Below are positions 8,423-17,160 of a stretch of 26,364 nucleotides of DNA, piece after piece. Source of the stretch: Verrucomicrobiia bacterium. GTDB lineage: Bacteria; Verrucomicrobiota; Verrucomicrobiae; Limisphaerales; JAKPVM01. The notes beneath the pieces were generated by a model. That model saw nothing but the letters and a program-made list of their open reading frames with translations, did not search any database and was not told where the DNA came from. Every line of letters starts with the position of its first letter. Position 1 is the first letter of the stretch. The translations under genes and the position numbers were made by a program. The stretch spans positions 1 to 26,364 of the forward strand of contig JAOADO010000018.1 of NCBI GenBank assembly GCA_026417275.1, given 5' to 3'.

Positions 8423-8540
8423 TTTTCTGATAAGGATATTTCATCCCAAGCCATTGATATACAGGGATTTTAAATCAAGATTTTGCGGTCGCCAGATAGT
8501 AAAAAAACACACATCGGCAAACGACAAGTCTTGTTTTTAT

Positions 8541-9233
8541 CTAATCCAGAATTTTTATACGCGCATTGCGAATCTGAACGCGCGAGGTATCGCGGCTTAG
8601 TTCCTGGAATCCAATATGTCCACGTTTGGGGCGGTCCTTTATGGGAGGGGCAATTGTGCCGTCGTGGCGTTTTACTTCCTGGTTTTGCTGGCTCAAATCC
8701 AGGTCGTGAATAACTTCGTTGTTGAGAATGACTTTCAGGTTATTTCCTTTGAGTTCAATATGGTATTTGTTCCACTCTGTGGGTTTATAAATTTGTTTTC
8801 TGGGAGCTATTGCGCGGTAGATTCCGCCTGTGAGTTCGGAGTCTTTCGCCTGTGTGTTATATCTGTAATCCGCCATTTGCAATTCCATGCCTTCGAACGC
8901 CGGGTCGCCTTTCATCGGGGCGCGCAATGCGCAACCGCTGTTTCCCAGCTCGCCGAGTTTAAACTCGAACTCAAGGATAAAATCTCCGTATTCGCGTTCG
9001 CTGATTAACCATGAGCCGCGCTCCTTGCTCCCGTGCAAAATGCCATTTTCCACGCGCCAGATTACATTTGTCTGTGGTTTGCTCAGGTCGTTCCACGTGG
9101 TAACTCTCCAGCCTTCTGGAATCCCGTTTTCTGGAAACAATGGTGTGAAACCTTCGGCGTCTGTTGCGGAAAATAGATTGGCAGTAAAAGTTAAAGCAAA
9201 AGCAGTGAGGCAAATGTTTATTATACGGTTCAT
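8541..9233 (-). CDS. Exported DUF1080 / 3-keto-disaccharide hydrolase-like protein
   Basis: 230 residues. A signal peptide covers roughly residues 1-23, ending in NLFSA. The rest is one concanavalin-like beta-jelly-roll of the DUF1080 family. It shows FTPLFPENGIPEGWR, then WRVENGILHGSKERGSWLISEREYGDFILEFEFKL, NSGCALR, then GMELQMAD and WNKYHIELKGNNLKVILNNEVI, ending GHIGFQE. Some members hydrolyse 3-keto-glycosides and others appear to bind glycans, so the exact activity is uncertain. It is probably periplasmic or extracellular and fits with the other carbohydrate-active genes here. The LOG gene lies 43 bases upstream on the same strand, so the two could share a transcript. Confidence 0.88.
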   Translation of the reverse strand: MNRIINICLTAFALTFTANLFSATDAEGFTPLFPENGIPEGWRVTTWNDLSKPQTNVIWRVENGILHGSKERGSWLISEREYGDFILEFEFKLGELGNSGCALRAPMKGDPAFEGMELQMADYRYNTQAKDSELTGGIYRAIAPRKQIYKPTEWNKYHIELKGNNLKVILNNEVIHDLDLSQQNQEVKRHDGTIAPPIKDRPKRGHIGFQELSRDTSRVQIRNARIKILD

Positions 9234-9276
9234 GCAAACAAGTTTATGGTTTACGGAAAAACTTGCAACAGGTTAT

Positions 9277-10308
9277 TTAAAATGAATTTATGCGTTCAAT
9301 CATCTGACGGAGCCTGCCGTAGTTTTTACGGTCGAACTTGAACGCAATTCTCGGCAGTCCTACAAAGTCGTTGTCCTCGGTTTCTTCCGGTGTGGAATTA
9401 ATTTTTTCGATTTTTCCTTCGGCGTTGATGTCTTTAAATTCTTCGTTCAATATAATGATTTGTTCATCGGTCAGATGCTTTTGCAGTCTAATGACCAGCA
9501 GTTCATCCACGAATCTGCTTGAGTGATAGTTTTTATAAAATTCAGATATCCATTGCACCGCCTGCGCTGGATTGTTTGTAATCCTGTAAAAACTCAGGTC
9601 TTCGCTGGAAACATAGCCATCTTTTAACAGGCGTTGTTTTACGTAGCAATCCCAGCAATGCCAGAAATCTCCGCCGGGCTGGTCAATGAGTATTAGCGGT
9701 TTGAGTCTGCTTTTGCCTGTTTGCATGAGGGTGAGCGCTTCGAAGCCTTCGTCCATTGTTCCGAATCCGCCGGGGAACAGCACTACCGCGTCCGCGTGTC
9801 TAATGAATGTTAGTTTTCTTGTAAAGAAGTATTTAAACGTCATCAATTTTTTATCGTGCTGAATGACGGGGTTGGGAGACTGTTCCCAGGGGAGGCGAAT
9901 GTTGACGCCGAAACTCATTTCCGTTCCGGCGCCTTCGTGGGCGGCTTGCATGATTCCGGCTCCAGCGCCTGTGATGACCATGAAACCGTCTTTTGCGGCA
10001 AGTCTGCCGAACTCTACAGCGAGTTGATAAATCTGGCGCGATGGTTGCGTTCTGGCAGAGCCGAAGACGACGATTTTTCTTTTATCCTCATAAGGTGCGA
10101 ATGTTTTGAATGAATAGCGAAATTCTCTCAGGGCGGTTTGAATCACCCGGGCGTCGCCGCGATTTTCCACATCATGCAACATTTTTAGCGCGTTTATTAT
10201 AACATCTACCACAATATCGGGGTGATGTCCTCCACCAGCCATCTGAATTAAATCGTGGATTTTTTGCCTGATTGCTTCGTTTTTATCTATTTGAATACTA
10301 TTATCCAT
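9277..10308 (-). CDS. LOG-family (lysine-decarboxylase-like) nucleotide phosphoribohydrolase
   Basis: 343 residues from the ATG at 10308. An in-frame GTG at 10329 would add seven residues (to give MYIKIEI). ATG is preferred, though neither start has a good ribosome binding site. The Rossmann-like LOG domain contains IVVFGSARTQ (around residues 79-88), ITGAGAGIMQAAHEGA, and the signature PGGFGTMDE (179-187), which binds nucleotide phosphate and catalyses N-glycosidic cleavage. Known members cleave AMP or cytokinin monophosphates to the free base and ribose 5-phosphate. The N-terminal helical region and C-terminal extension of about 90 residues resemble the longer bacterial TIGR00730-related proteins. 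Cytosolic. Confidence 0.9.
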   Translation of the reverse strand: MDNSIQIDKNEAIRQKIHDLIQMAGGGHHPDIVVDVIINALKMLHDVENRGDARVIQTALREFRYSFKTFAPYEDKRKIVVFGSARTQPSRQIYQLAVEFGRLAAKDGFMVITGAGAGIMQAAHEGAGTEMSFGVNIRLPWEQSPNPVIQHDKKLMTFKYFFTRKLTFIRHADAVVLFPGGFGTMDEGFEALTLMQTGKSRLKPLILIDQPGGDFWHCWDCYVKQRLLKDGYVSSEDLSFYRITNNPAQAVQWISEFYKNYHSSRFVDELLVIRLQKHLTDEQIIILNEEFKDINAEGKIEKINSTPEETEDNDFVGLPRIAFKFDRKNYGRLRQMIERINSF

Positions 10309-10459
10309 AATTTCTATTTTAATATACACCGGCGTAGCGTAAACTGAACGGCATGAGGTTCGTTTTTTTCTGCGATTGCATTATTTCTGATGTCTTTGAT
10401 TTATTTTTGAAATCACAGGACGAAATGTTTTGTTATGCCATTTTTAATCTTTAAACTCA

Positions 10460-10488
10460 TTGATAAAGTTGATTGATTTAAATAAAAT
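10460..10488 (+). promoter_or_regulatory. Sigma-70-like promoter for the GH5-like gene
   Basis: TTGATA (10460-10465) and TAAAAT (10483-10488) are separated by exactly 17 bases; each matches its consensus at five of six positions. The expected transcription start falls on the ATG at 10495, which would make the message leaderless. The region is AT-rich, so chance resemblance is possible. Confidence 0.45.
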
Positions 10489-10494
10489 ATTTGC

Positions 10495-12774
10495 ATGGAA
10501 ATCGTTAGTAAACTCGGTCAAATCTGTATAGTTCGGGGATTATCTATTTTATTTGTGTTGTATGGTTGGTCTGGTTTTATTTTTGCAGGCGCCGCCACTC
10601 CGTTTAAAACTGAACAGAAACTTGGTATAAATTCCGTTGTTGTTCTGGCGTCAAATGTTGTGATATATGAGCGCGTTGAATTTGTTGTTAATTTGACTGC
10701 CACTTATGCCAATCCGTTTGACCCGAATGATATCAGTGTTGATGCCGAGGTAAACCTTCCAAACAATGAAAAGGTTAAAGTTCCAGGCTTCTATTATCAG
10801 GATTTTACGAGAGAACTCGAGAACGGCAGGGAAAAGTTAACAGCCAAATCCGCAGGCGAATGGAGGGTAAGATTTGCACCATGGTTTGTCGGCGAATATA
10901 CTGCGGTAATTCACGCACGAGACCGCAATGGCAGTGTAAAGTCTGAACCAATCTATTTCAAAGCCACTGAATCTAAAAAGGATGGTTTAATAAGGATAAG
11001 TAAAAGAGATAGGAGATTTTTTGAATTTGAGAGCGGGAAATCATTTTATCCGTTAGGGGCAAATACATGCTGGGCTGGAAGCAAGGGGACATTTGACTAT
11101 GATGAATGGTTTAAAAAATTTGCGGAAAACGGCTGTAATTTTGGCAGGCTTTGGTTGTCTCCGCATTGGACGACGTTTGCTCTTGAACGCCCTGGCAAAC
11201 CTGAGGAGGGCAAAGGCTTAGGAATGCTTGATTTGGCAAACGCGTGGCGGCTGGATTATGTTTTGCAACTTGCGGAAAAAAACGGGATTTTTCTCAAACT
11301 TTGCATTGATTCATATAACATACTTCGCAAAAAGGACGCGTATCCAGAGTGGGAGCGAACCCCGCACAACATCAAAAATGGCGGTATTTTAAGTGAACCC
11401 GCAGAGTTCTGGACAAATCCAGGGATGGAACAAATTTACAAAAATAAACTCCGCTATCTTGTGGCGCGATATGGCGCGTATCAAAACCTTTTTGCCTGGG
11501 AGTTCTGGAATGAAGTGGATATAACCACCGATTTTAACCGCGATGTTGCTCGCGACTGGCATCAAAAAATGGCTAAATTTTTGAAAGAAATAGACCCATA
11601 TAAACACCTTGTTACCACCAGTTTTGCAAACTCGCAGGGAGAACCAGTTATAGACCTTTTGGCTGAACTTGATTACGTTCAGACTCATCATTACGGAAGT
11701 CCGGACCTTGTACTTACCATTGATAAATACCATAAATTAAAATCTGCATATGGGAAGCCGCATTATGTGGGCGAAATAGGCGCCGACGCCGGCGGACCAA
11801 GAAGTAAAGACGACCCCGAGGGCTACCAGGTTCACGACCCGTTGTGGATTTCAATTGCGCTTGCCTGTGCTGGCTCTGCACAGTCGTGGTGGTGGGACAA
11901 TTTGATTCATCCGAATAATTTGTACCACATTTACAAACCTGCCGCGGAGTTCATAAAAGGTATAGATTTTCCATCGGAAAACTTTAAATCTGTGAATTGC
12001 AATGTTTATTGGCAAAAAACTCCTATCCCGTTGCATAGATACGATTTAGTTCTGGAAGGCGGTCCTGTTTCATGGGGAGATTCCGAATACAATAAACCGC
12101 GAACGGTGGTTATAAACCGCAATGGAATTGTGTCTGGCGCACCGGTTTCTGGAATTCTTCACGGCATCGGAAATCATCCAACAAAACATAACCCTGTAAC
12201 ATTTGAGACAAGTTTTCCATGGGAAACTATTCTTGAAATTGAAGTAGGGGGAGTTTCAGGATACGGAGGCGCTACACTTGAGGTTATTTTGAACAATAAA
12301 CGGGTTTTAGAACACGATTTTGCCGATACAGATAACTCTACCGAAACCATCACAAAATATGCCGGGACTTACAAAGTAATTATCCCTGCTGGAAAAAACA
12401 AAATTCTGGTTCAAAATCGCGGTAAAGATTGGGTCATGGTTGGCTATAAATTTAAAAACGCCGTAGAAAAAAATCCCCCGCCATTGCTCGTTCGCGGGAT
12501 GAGCGGGAATAAGACCACAATCCTCTGGTTGCGGTGTGAAGAAGATTCATGGCAAAGAATTTGTGCAAAGAAACAAGCACCGCAATCTGTAGAACCGACA
12601 TATTTGATTATCGAACAATTTCAACCGGGAAATTACCAGGTGGAATTCTGGGACACCTGGGGGAAACAGGATGCTGGCAAAACAACAATCGAAGTTAAAC
12701 AAAACAGAGAATGTAAAATCCTGTTGCCTGAGATTAAACACGACCTTGCGGTAAAAATTATTCGCGCGCAATAG
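10495..12774 (+). CDS. Exported DUF5060 plus GH5-like (clan GH-A) glycosidase
   Basis: 759 residues. A Sec-type signal sequence lies around residues 14-33 (LSILFVLYGWSGFIFAGA). Residues of about 45-160 form a DUF5060 beta-sandwich (VNLTATYANPFDPNDISVDAEV, WRVRFAPWFVGEYTAVI). Residues of about 170-470 form a TIM barrel beginning FFEFESGKSFYPLGANTCW. Clan GH-A catalytic motifs are present: WEFWNEVD with E340 as acid/base and HYVGEIGAD with E427 as nucleophile, so a retaining endo- or exo-glycosidase is expected. A C-terminal beta-rich region of about 280 residues may bind carbohydrate. The substrate is unknown; relatives act on cellulose, mannan or related glycans. The recombinase gene begins 5 bases after the stop. 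Confidence 0.85.
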   Translation: MEIVSKLGQICIVRGLSILFVLYGWSGFIFAGAATPFKTEQKLGINSVVVLASNVVIYERVEFVVNLTATYANPFDPNDISVDAEVNLPNNEKVKVPGFYYQDFTRELENGREKLTAKSAGEWRVRFAPWFVGEYTAVIHARDRNGSVKSEPIYFKATESKKDGLIRISKRDRRFFEFESGKSFYPLGANTCWAGSKGTFDYDEWFKKFAENGCNFGRLWLSPHWTTFALERPGKPEEGKGLGMLDLANAWRLDYVLQLAEKNGIFLKLCIDSYNILRKKDAYPEWERTPHNIKNGGILSEPAEFWTNPGMEQIYKNKLRYLVARYGAYQNLFAWEFWNEVDITTDFNRDVARDWHQKMAKFLKEIDPYKHLVTTSFANSQGEPVIDLLAELDYVQTHHYGSPDLVLTIDKYHKLKSAYGKPHYVGEIGADAGGPRSKDDPEGYQVHDPLWISIALACAGSAQSWWWDNLIHPNNLYHIYKPAAEFIKGIDFPSENFKSVNCNVYWQKTPIPLHRYDLVLEGGPVSWGDSEYNKPRTVVINRNGIVSGAPVSGILHGIGNHPTKHNPVTFETSFPWETILEIEVGGVSGYGGATLEVILNNKRVLEHDFADTDNSTETITKYAGTYKVIIPAGKNKILVQNRGKDWVMVGYKFKNAVEKNPPPLLVRGMSGNKTTILWLRCEEDSWQRICAKKQAPQSVEPTYLIIEQFQPGNYQVEFWDTWGKQDAGKTTIEVKQNRECKILLPEIKHDLAVKIIRAQ

Positions 12775-12779
12775 AGGAT

Positions 12780-13703
12780 ATGGAAGAACTGCTCGAAGAT
12801 TTTTTAATCTACCTGAGACACGAACGCGGTTTGTCGGAAAACACGCAAAAGACCTATAAATTTCTTCTCGATAAATTCATTCAATGGTCTCAAAAAAACG
12901 GCATAAAATCGTGGAACTCCATAACGCTGGACCATTTAATTTCGTTTCTGCAAACAGAAAGAGAACGGGAGATAGACAATTCAAAAAACGACGCTCAATC
13001 CTCTCTGAGTCCTTCGAGTTTATATCTTGAAATTGCTGGATTAAAGTCGTTTTTTAAATTCGCCTTAGATAGAAAATTTGTGAATGAAAACCCGGCAGAA
13101 AATCTTTCATTCCCGCGCCGTTGGAAAAGACTGCCAAAATCTCTGACGGACGATGAAATAGAAAGGCTGTTAACGCCGGAAAAAGAGGAGACTCCAGCCA
13201 ACCTGTGCGACCAGGCAATTCTTGAATTGGCGTATGCCTCCGGGCTGCGGCTTTCTGAATTGAGAAATCTTCGCCTAGAACAGATTCATCTGGACGCCGG
13301 TTTCATAATGGTAATTGGCAAAGGCAACAAAGAGCGTGTTGTTCCCGTTGGTTCCAAAGCGGTTGCCGCACTCGAAAAATACCTCAAATCGGGGAGGCCA
13401 AAACTCATAAAGAAAAAATCCCCAGCCACAGTATTTCTTACGAACCGCGGGAGCGCCTTTGCGCATGCTACGTTGTGGAGAAGAATAAAACTGCGCGCCA
13501 GAAAATCCGGCATAATGCGAAATATAACGCCTCACATGCTTCGCCACAGCTTCGCCACACATCTGCTCGAACACGGAGCTGATTTGCGGATTATCCAGGA
13601 ACTTCTTGGACATGCGAGCATTCAAACAACGGAAATTTATACACATGTTGCCGGCAATCGCCTCAAAGAAATCCACCGCAGATTCCATCCGCGGAGCGAA
13701 TGA
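12780..13703 (+). CDS. XerC/XerD-type tyrosine recombinase
   Basis: 307 residues, the normal length for XerC/D. The N-terminal SAM-like core-binding domain (FLIYLRHERGLSENTQKTY) covers about residues 1-100, and the catalytic domain about 115-300. The whole active site is present: R157 in ASGLRLSEL, K181 in GKGNKER, H252 and R255 in HMLRHSFATHL, H278 in LLGHAS, and nucleophile Y287 in TEIYTH. Such enzymes resolve chromosome dimers at dif or integrate mobile DNA. The standard length and lack of nearby phage or transposon genes favour the housekeeping role. A GAGGA sequence lies just before the ATG, and the glycosidase stop is only 5 bases upstream. This suggests cotranscription with an unrelated gene. 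XerC and XerD cannot be told apart here. Confidence 0.93.
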   Translation: MEELLEDFLIYLRHERGLSENTQKTYKFLLDKFIQWSQKNGIKSWNSITLDHLISFLQTEREREIDNSKNDAQSSLSPSSLYLEIAGLKSFFKFALDRKFVNENPAENLSFPRRWKRLPKSLTDDEIERLLTPEKEETPANLCDQAILELAYASGLRLSELRNLRLEQIHLDAGFIMVIGKGNKERVVPVGSKAVAALEKYLKSGRPKLIKKKSPATVFLTNRGSAFAHATLWRRIKLRARKSGIMRNITPHMLRHSFATHLLEHGADLRIIQELLGHASIQTTEIYTHVAGNRLKEIHRRFHPRSE

Positions 13704-13822
13704 TTATAACTTTGACTTTCTTAATTTATTTAGTCTCATCTCCCCGTGCCAAGCACCGCATTAATCAGTGATGAAAATCTTATAACGCTATAAATTAATC
13801 ACGCAGGGACCGAGCAAATATT

Positions 13823-14299
13823 TTACACATTTTCCAAAATTTTCTTTCTTAAATATTCAAATTCCTCTCCCGTTATGATGCCTTCTTCGCGCAGTTTAGC
13901 AAGACGTCTGAGTTTTTCATCAAAAGGCAAATCGTCCGCCCCATCCGGGGCGTCGAATTTAATTCCTGCTTCATCAAGTGCGTCTTTAATAATTCCGCCG
14001 CTCATGCGAGACCATGGTTCAACGTCTTTTCGCGCCTGTTGCGGGTCGAGTTTTATTCCAGAACCGGAAAGTCCCATCCGTCCGACTGCAGAAAAAATTC
14101 CGCCAATTATTATGAGTATAATTCCGATAATTCCGCGCAATCCCATGGATTTTACTCTGGCATCAAAATTGCCGAAATCGCCAAAATGAAGGGCTGAGGA
14201 TATAAAAACAGAAATGAACATTATAAAACCAAGCGCTGTTATTGCTATGCCGATATAATAAACAGCCTTCCGCTCGGGACGAATATTTTTTTCGCTCAT
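13823..14299 (-). CDS. Two-helix membrane protein with C-terminal SHOCT domain
   Basis: 158 residues. Hydrophobic segments near residues 13-36 and 55-71 are probable transmembrane helices. The last 33 residues, FDEKLRRLAKLREEGIITGEEF onward, are a typical SHOCT (short C-terminal) domain, which is thought to mediate oligomerisation. The acidic linker DAPDGADDLPFDE joins the two parts. The role is unknown. The gene is convergent with the recombinase; the 119-base gap holds only a 4-bp GTGC/GCAC stem, so no confident terminator is called. Confidence 0.8.
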   Translation of the reverse strand: MSEKNIRPERKAVYYIGIAITALGFIMFISVFISSALHFGDFGNFDARVKSMGLRGIIGIILIIIGGIFSAVGRMGLSGSGIKLDPQQARKDVEPWSRMSGGIIKDALDEAGIKFDAPDGADDLPFDEKLRRLAKLREEGIITGEEFEYLRKKILENV

Positions 14300-14415
14300 A
14301 AGATTTTTAAGGGATTTTTCAAAAAGTACTCCTGTTTTCGAGATGCGTCAAATTTAAATATAAGAAGACATTATAAGAACATTCAGAATTATAAGCTGCA
14401 GGACTGAAATAATTT

Positions 14416-14500
14416 TGGTGCGCATAGCAGGACTTGAACCTGCACGGGTTACCCCACTACCACCTCAAAGTAGCGCGTCTGCCAATTCCGCCATATGCGC
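14416..14500 (-). tRNA. tRNA-Leu(GAG): tRNA-Leu (anticodon GAG)
   Basis: A class II tRNA with acceptor stem GCGCATA/TATGCGC, discriminator A and encoded CCA (14416-14418). The anticodon arm is CTACT-TTGAGGT-GGTAG, giving anticodon GAG, which reads CUC and CUU. The variable arm (TGGGGTAACCCG) is long, and the T-loop is GGTTCAAGTCC. Confidence 0.97.
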
Positions 14501-14514
14501 ACCCGTTCACTATT

Positions 14515-14544
14515 TATATAAAATACATTTTTGAAATTTTGCAA
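14515..14544 (-). promoter_or_regulatory. Sigma-70-like promoter for tRNA-Leu
   Basis: On the minus strand, TTGCAA (14539-14544) is followed after 17-18 bases by TTATAT or TATATA, and the tRNA 5' end lies 14 bases further on. Position and spacing fit a tRNA promoter. The -35 is only a four-of-six match. Confidence 0.5.
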
Positions 14545-14677
14545 GTGGAAAAAAATAATTTTCTGATTTTCTCGCACTTCCGCAGTATCGATAATGTACA
14601 ATTGTGAATATGAAATCGGTGGTTACCGAATTCGTATATTAAAAGAATCCTGGAGTAAACTTTCGTTGTTCAGTGTG

Positions 14678-17137
14678 TTACGAGGACCGGATGGTTGCAG
14701 AGGCTTTCGCCTTCAATTCTTCAATCAATTTTTCGTGTATTTGATTGACCTCATTGTCTGTGAGGGTTCGTTCTGTGCTTCGGTAAATGAAGGCGTAAGC
14801 CATGCTCTTGTGTCCTTCGGGAATGTTCTTGCCGCGGAAGACGTCGAACAGCTGGACGTCTTCGAGGAACTGTGGTTTAGCCTTTTTGATGACCTGGAGG
14901 ATGTGGTCGTGTGTGATGTTTTCCGCTACAATCATAGCAACATCGCGGCGGATTCCAGGGAATTGCGGCAGTTGTTTATAGACGCGCACGGGGTTGCGTT
15001 TTGAAATGATGGCGTCAAAATCCAATTCCGCCATATAAACCGCATCGCGAAGGTCGTATGACCTGGCAAGAAGCGGGTTAACTTGCCCCACCCTGCCAAG
15101 TTGAATCTTTCCGCCGAGCATTATCGCCGCGTGTTCTAAAAACAGGTCGTCTGGATTTTCGCATCGTGTGTAAACAACACCGCGGATTCCGTAATTATCG
15201 AAGAATTCTTCGATTACGCCTTTGAGGTCGAAGATTGTGTATTTAGCCTCTCGTTCGCCGCCTTCCCAGAAAAGTTCGTTTCGCAAACCGGTGAGGGCGA
15301 TGCCGAGTTTTCTCTGTTCTTTTACGTTACCGTTTTCGCGCTTGAAGACTTTGCCAATTTCGAACAGCGCGACATCATAGTTTTTATGAGAAATATTGTT
15401 GCGTAATGAATCGAGCAGACCGGGTAAAAGGCTCGGACGCAGGGTGTTCATGTCCGAACTCAACGGGTTCGCAAGAAGGACAGAATCGTTTTTTTCAACG
15501 AGTTTTGCGGCTTTTTCGTTGATGAGTGTCTGCCCTTGAGCCTCGTCGAGTCCCAAACCTGTGAGGATGCGGCGCGCCTCGCTAATCTGGTCGTAAATGG
15601 CATCAAAGGGATTAAAACCAATCGCGCCGCGTGGCTGGGTTGACGGAATTTTATCCACTCCGTAAATCCGCGCCACTTCTTCAATGAGGTCAATCTCTCG
15701 CTTCAGGTCGACGCGGAAGGTTGGAATTTGATAGATTATGGAATCAGATTCCACTTCAAGACCGACGGGTTTAGGTTTTGGAATAGGTTTTAGTTCAAGG
15801 CGGGTCAGGTAGAAATCAATTTCTTCGGGCTTTAACTGCAAGCCGAGAATGGCGTTGACTCGTGAATAACGGAGGGTGATTCGTTTAGGCGCAATTTCTT
15901 TTTCTTTTGCGTCAACAACGCCCTTGCAGAGTTTTCCGCCGGCGAGTTCAAGCATCAGCTGGACGCAACGGAGGCTGGCGTAATCGCAACCGCCAATGTC
16001 GCAACCGCGCTCGAATCTGTAGCTTGCGTCGGTTCGCAGAGCGAGTTTTTTCGATGTTCTGCGGATGTTCGATGGATTAAAGTAAGCGCTTTCGATAAGG
16101 ACGTCCACAGTTTTGTCGTTGATTTCCGAGTTTTGTCCGCCCATAACGCCTGCCAGTGCAATGCCTTTTTGCGGGTCTGCAATCAACAACATTTCGTTTG
16201 TGAGGGTGTGTTCTTTGCCGTCGAGTGTGACGAATTTTTCTCCATCAGCCGCGCGTCTGACCACGATTGTCGGCTTACCATTGTTGTCTTTGCCAACAAG
16301 ATGATAATCGAAGGCGTGCAGTGGCTGACCGGTCTCGAGCATCACAAAGTTTGTGATGTCAACGACGTTGTTGATGGGACGCAGGCCGGCTTTTTCGAGA
16401 ATGTTGCAGAGCCAGTCCGGGCTCGGACCTATTTTAACTCCTCTGATTACTCGCGCCACGTAGCGCGGGCAGAGGTCTGGAGCATCGAGTTTGACTGTTA
16501 CAAAGTTTTCGACAGGGTTTTCTTCATCCGTGGGTAATTGAGAGATTTGTGGTATTTTCAACGGATTTCCCGTGAGGGCGGAAATTTCGCGTGCAATGCC
16601 GATAACGCTGTTTAAGTCCGGGCGATTGGGCGTTATTTCGAGGTCGTAAACGACATCCGATGTTTCTCTTCCAAGATATTCGGCAAATGGTTTTCCGACT
16701 GGTGCGTCCTGCGGCAAGATTAACAAGCCGGTGTTGTCTCCTGGTAATCCGAGTTCGCCCGGAGAGCACATCATTCCGTATGAATCTACGCCGCGGATTT
16801 TTCCTACTTTTATTTCCATTGCCGGTTTGTTCCCCTTTGCGGGAAGGGTGTAACCGGGCAAAATGAGCGGCACTTTGTCGCCGGGTTTAAAATTATCGGC
16901 TCCGCAGACAATCTGGCGTTCGCCTTTGCCGTCTGAAACCCGACACACGGAGAGTTTATCTGCGTTGGGATGTTTTTCGCGAGTAATTACTTGCGCAACA
17001 ACAATTCCTTCGAATTCGCCGCCCACTCGAGCAACAGATTCAACCTCCATCCCCAACATGGTCAGCCGAAGTGCGAGTTCTTCTGGAGACCAGTCGAAAT
17101 CCACATATTTTTTAAGCCAATTTAACGTTATTTTCAT
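14678..17137 (-). CDS. pheT: Phenylalanine--tRNA ligase beta subunit
   Basis: 819 residues, full length. Domains in order: an N-terminal segment (MKITLNWLKKYVDFDW), a tRNA-binding OB fold at about 40-155 (VVAQVITREKHPNADKL), and the B3/B4 editing domain at about 210-385 with FVMLETGQPLHAFD. The RTDASYRFERG segment, the B5 domain, the catalytic-like core and the C-terminal anticodon-binding FDX-ACB domain (QFPGIRRDVAMIV, last 95 residues) follow. With PheS it forms the (alpha-beta)2 enzyme that charges tRNA-Phe in the cytoplasm. Its start lies 23 bases after the pheS stop, so the two are cotranscribed. There is no clear terminator after it; only a weak TCGGT/ACCGA hairpin lies near 14620. Confidence 0.98.
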   Translation of the reverse strand: MKITLNWLKKYVDFDWSPEELALRLTMLGMEVESVARVGGEFEGIVVAQVITREKHPNADKLSVCRVSDGKGERQIVCGADNFKPGDKVPLILPGYTLPAKGNKPAMEIKVGKIRGVDSYGMMCSPGELGLPGDNTGLLILPQDAPVGKPFAEYLGRETSDVVYDLEITPNRPDLNSVIGIAREISALTGNPLKIPQISQLPTDEENPVENFVTVKLDAPDLCPRYVARVIRGVKIGPSPDWLCNILEKAGLRPINNVVDITNFVMLETGQPLHAFDYHLVGKDNNGKPTIVVRRAADGEKFVTLDGKEHTLTNEMLLIADPQKGIALAGVMGGQNSEINDKTVDVLIESAYFNPSNIRRTSKKLALRTDASYRFERGCDIGGCDYASLRCVQLMLELAGGKLCKGVVDAKEKEIAPKRITLRYSRVNAILGLQLKPEEIDFYLTRLELKPIPKPKPVGLEVESDSIIYQIPTFRVDLKREIDLIEEVARIYGVDKIPSTQPRGAIGFNPFDAIYDQISEARRILTGLGLDEAQGQTLINEKAAKLVEKNDSVLLANPLSSDMNTLRPSLLPGLLDSLRNNISHKNYDVALFEIGKVFKRENGNVKEQRKLGIALTGLRNELFWEGGEREAKYTIFDLKGVIEEFFDNYGIRGVVYTRCENPDDLFLEHAAIMLGGKIQLGRVGQVNPLLARSYDLRDAVYMAELDFDAIISKRNPVRVYKQLPQFPGIRRDVAMIVAENITHDHILQVIKKAKPQFLEDVQLFDVFRGKNIPEGHKSMAYAFIYRSTERTLTDNEVNQIHEKLIEELKAKASATIRSS

Positions 17138-17160
17138 TCAGGCAACAATGGGTTAAAGAT

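Noticed and set aside
14618..14632. TCGGT/ACCGA hairpin as a pheT terminator
   Set aside because: Only a 5-bp stem with no proper T-run after it on the minus strand.
16113..16537. Plus-strand frames inside pheT
   Set aside because: Shadows of a well-conserved synthetase gene on the other strand.
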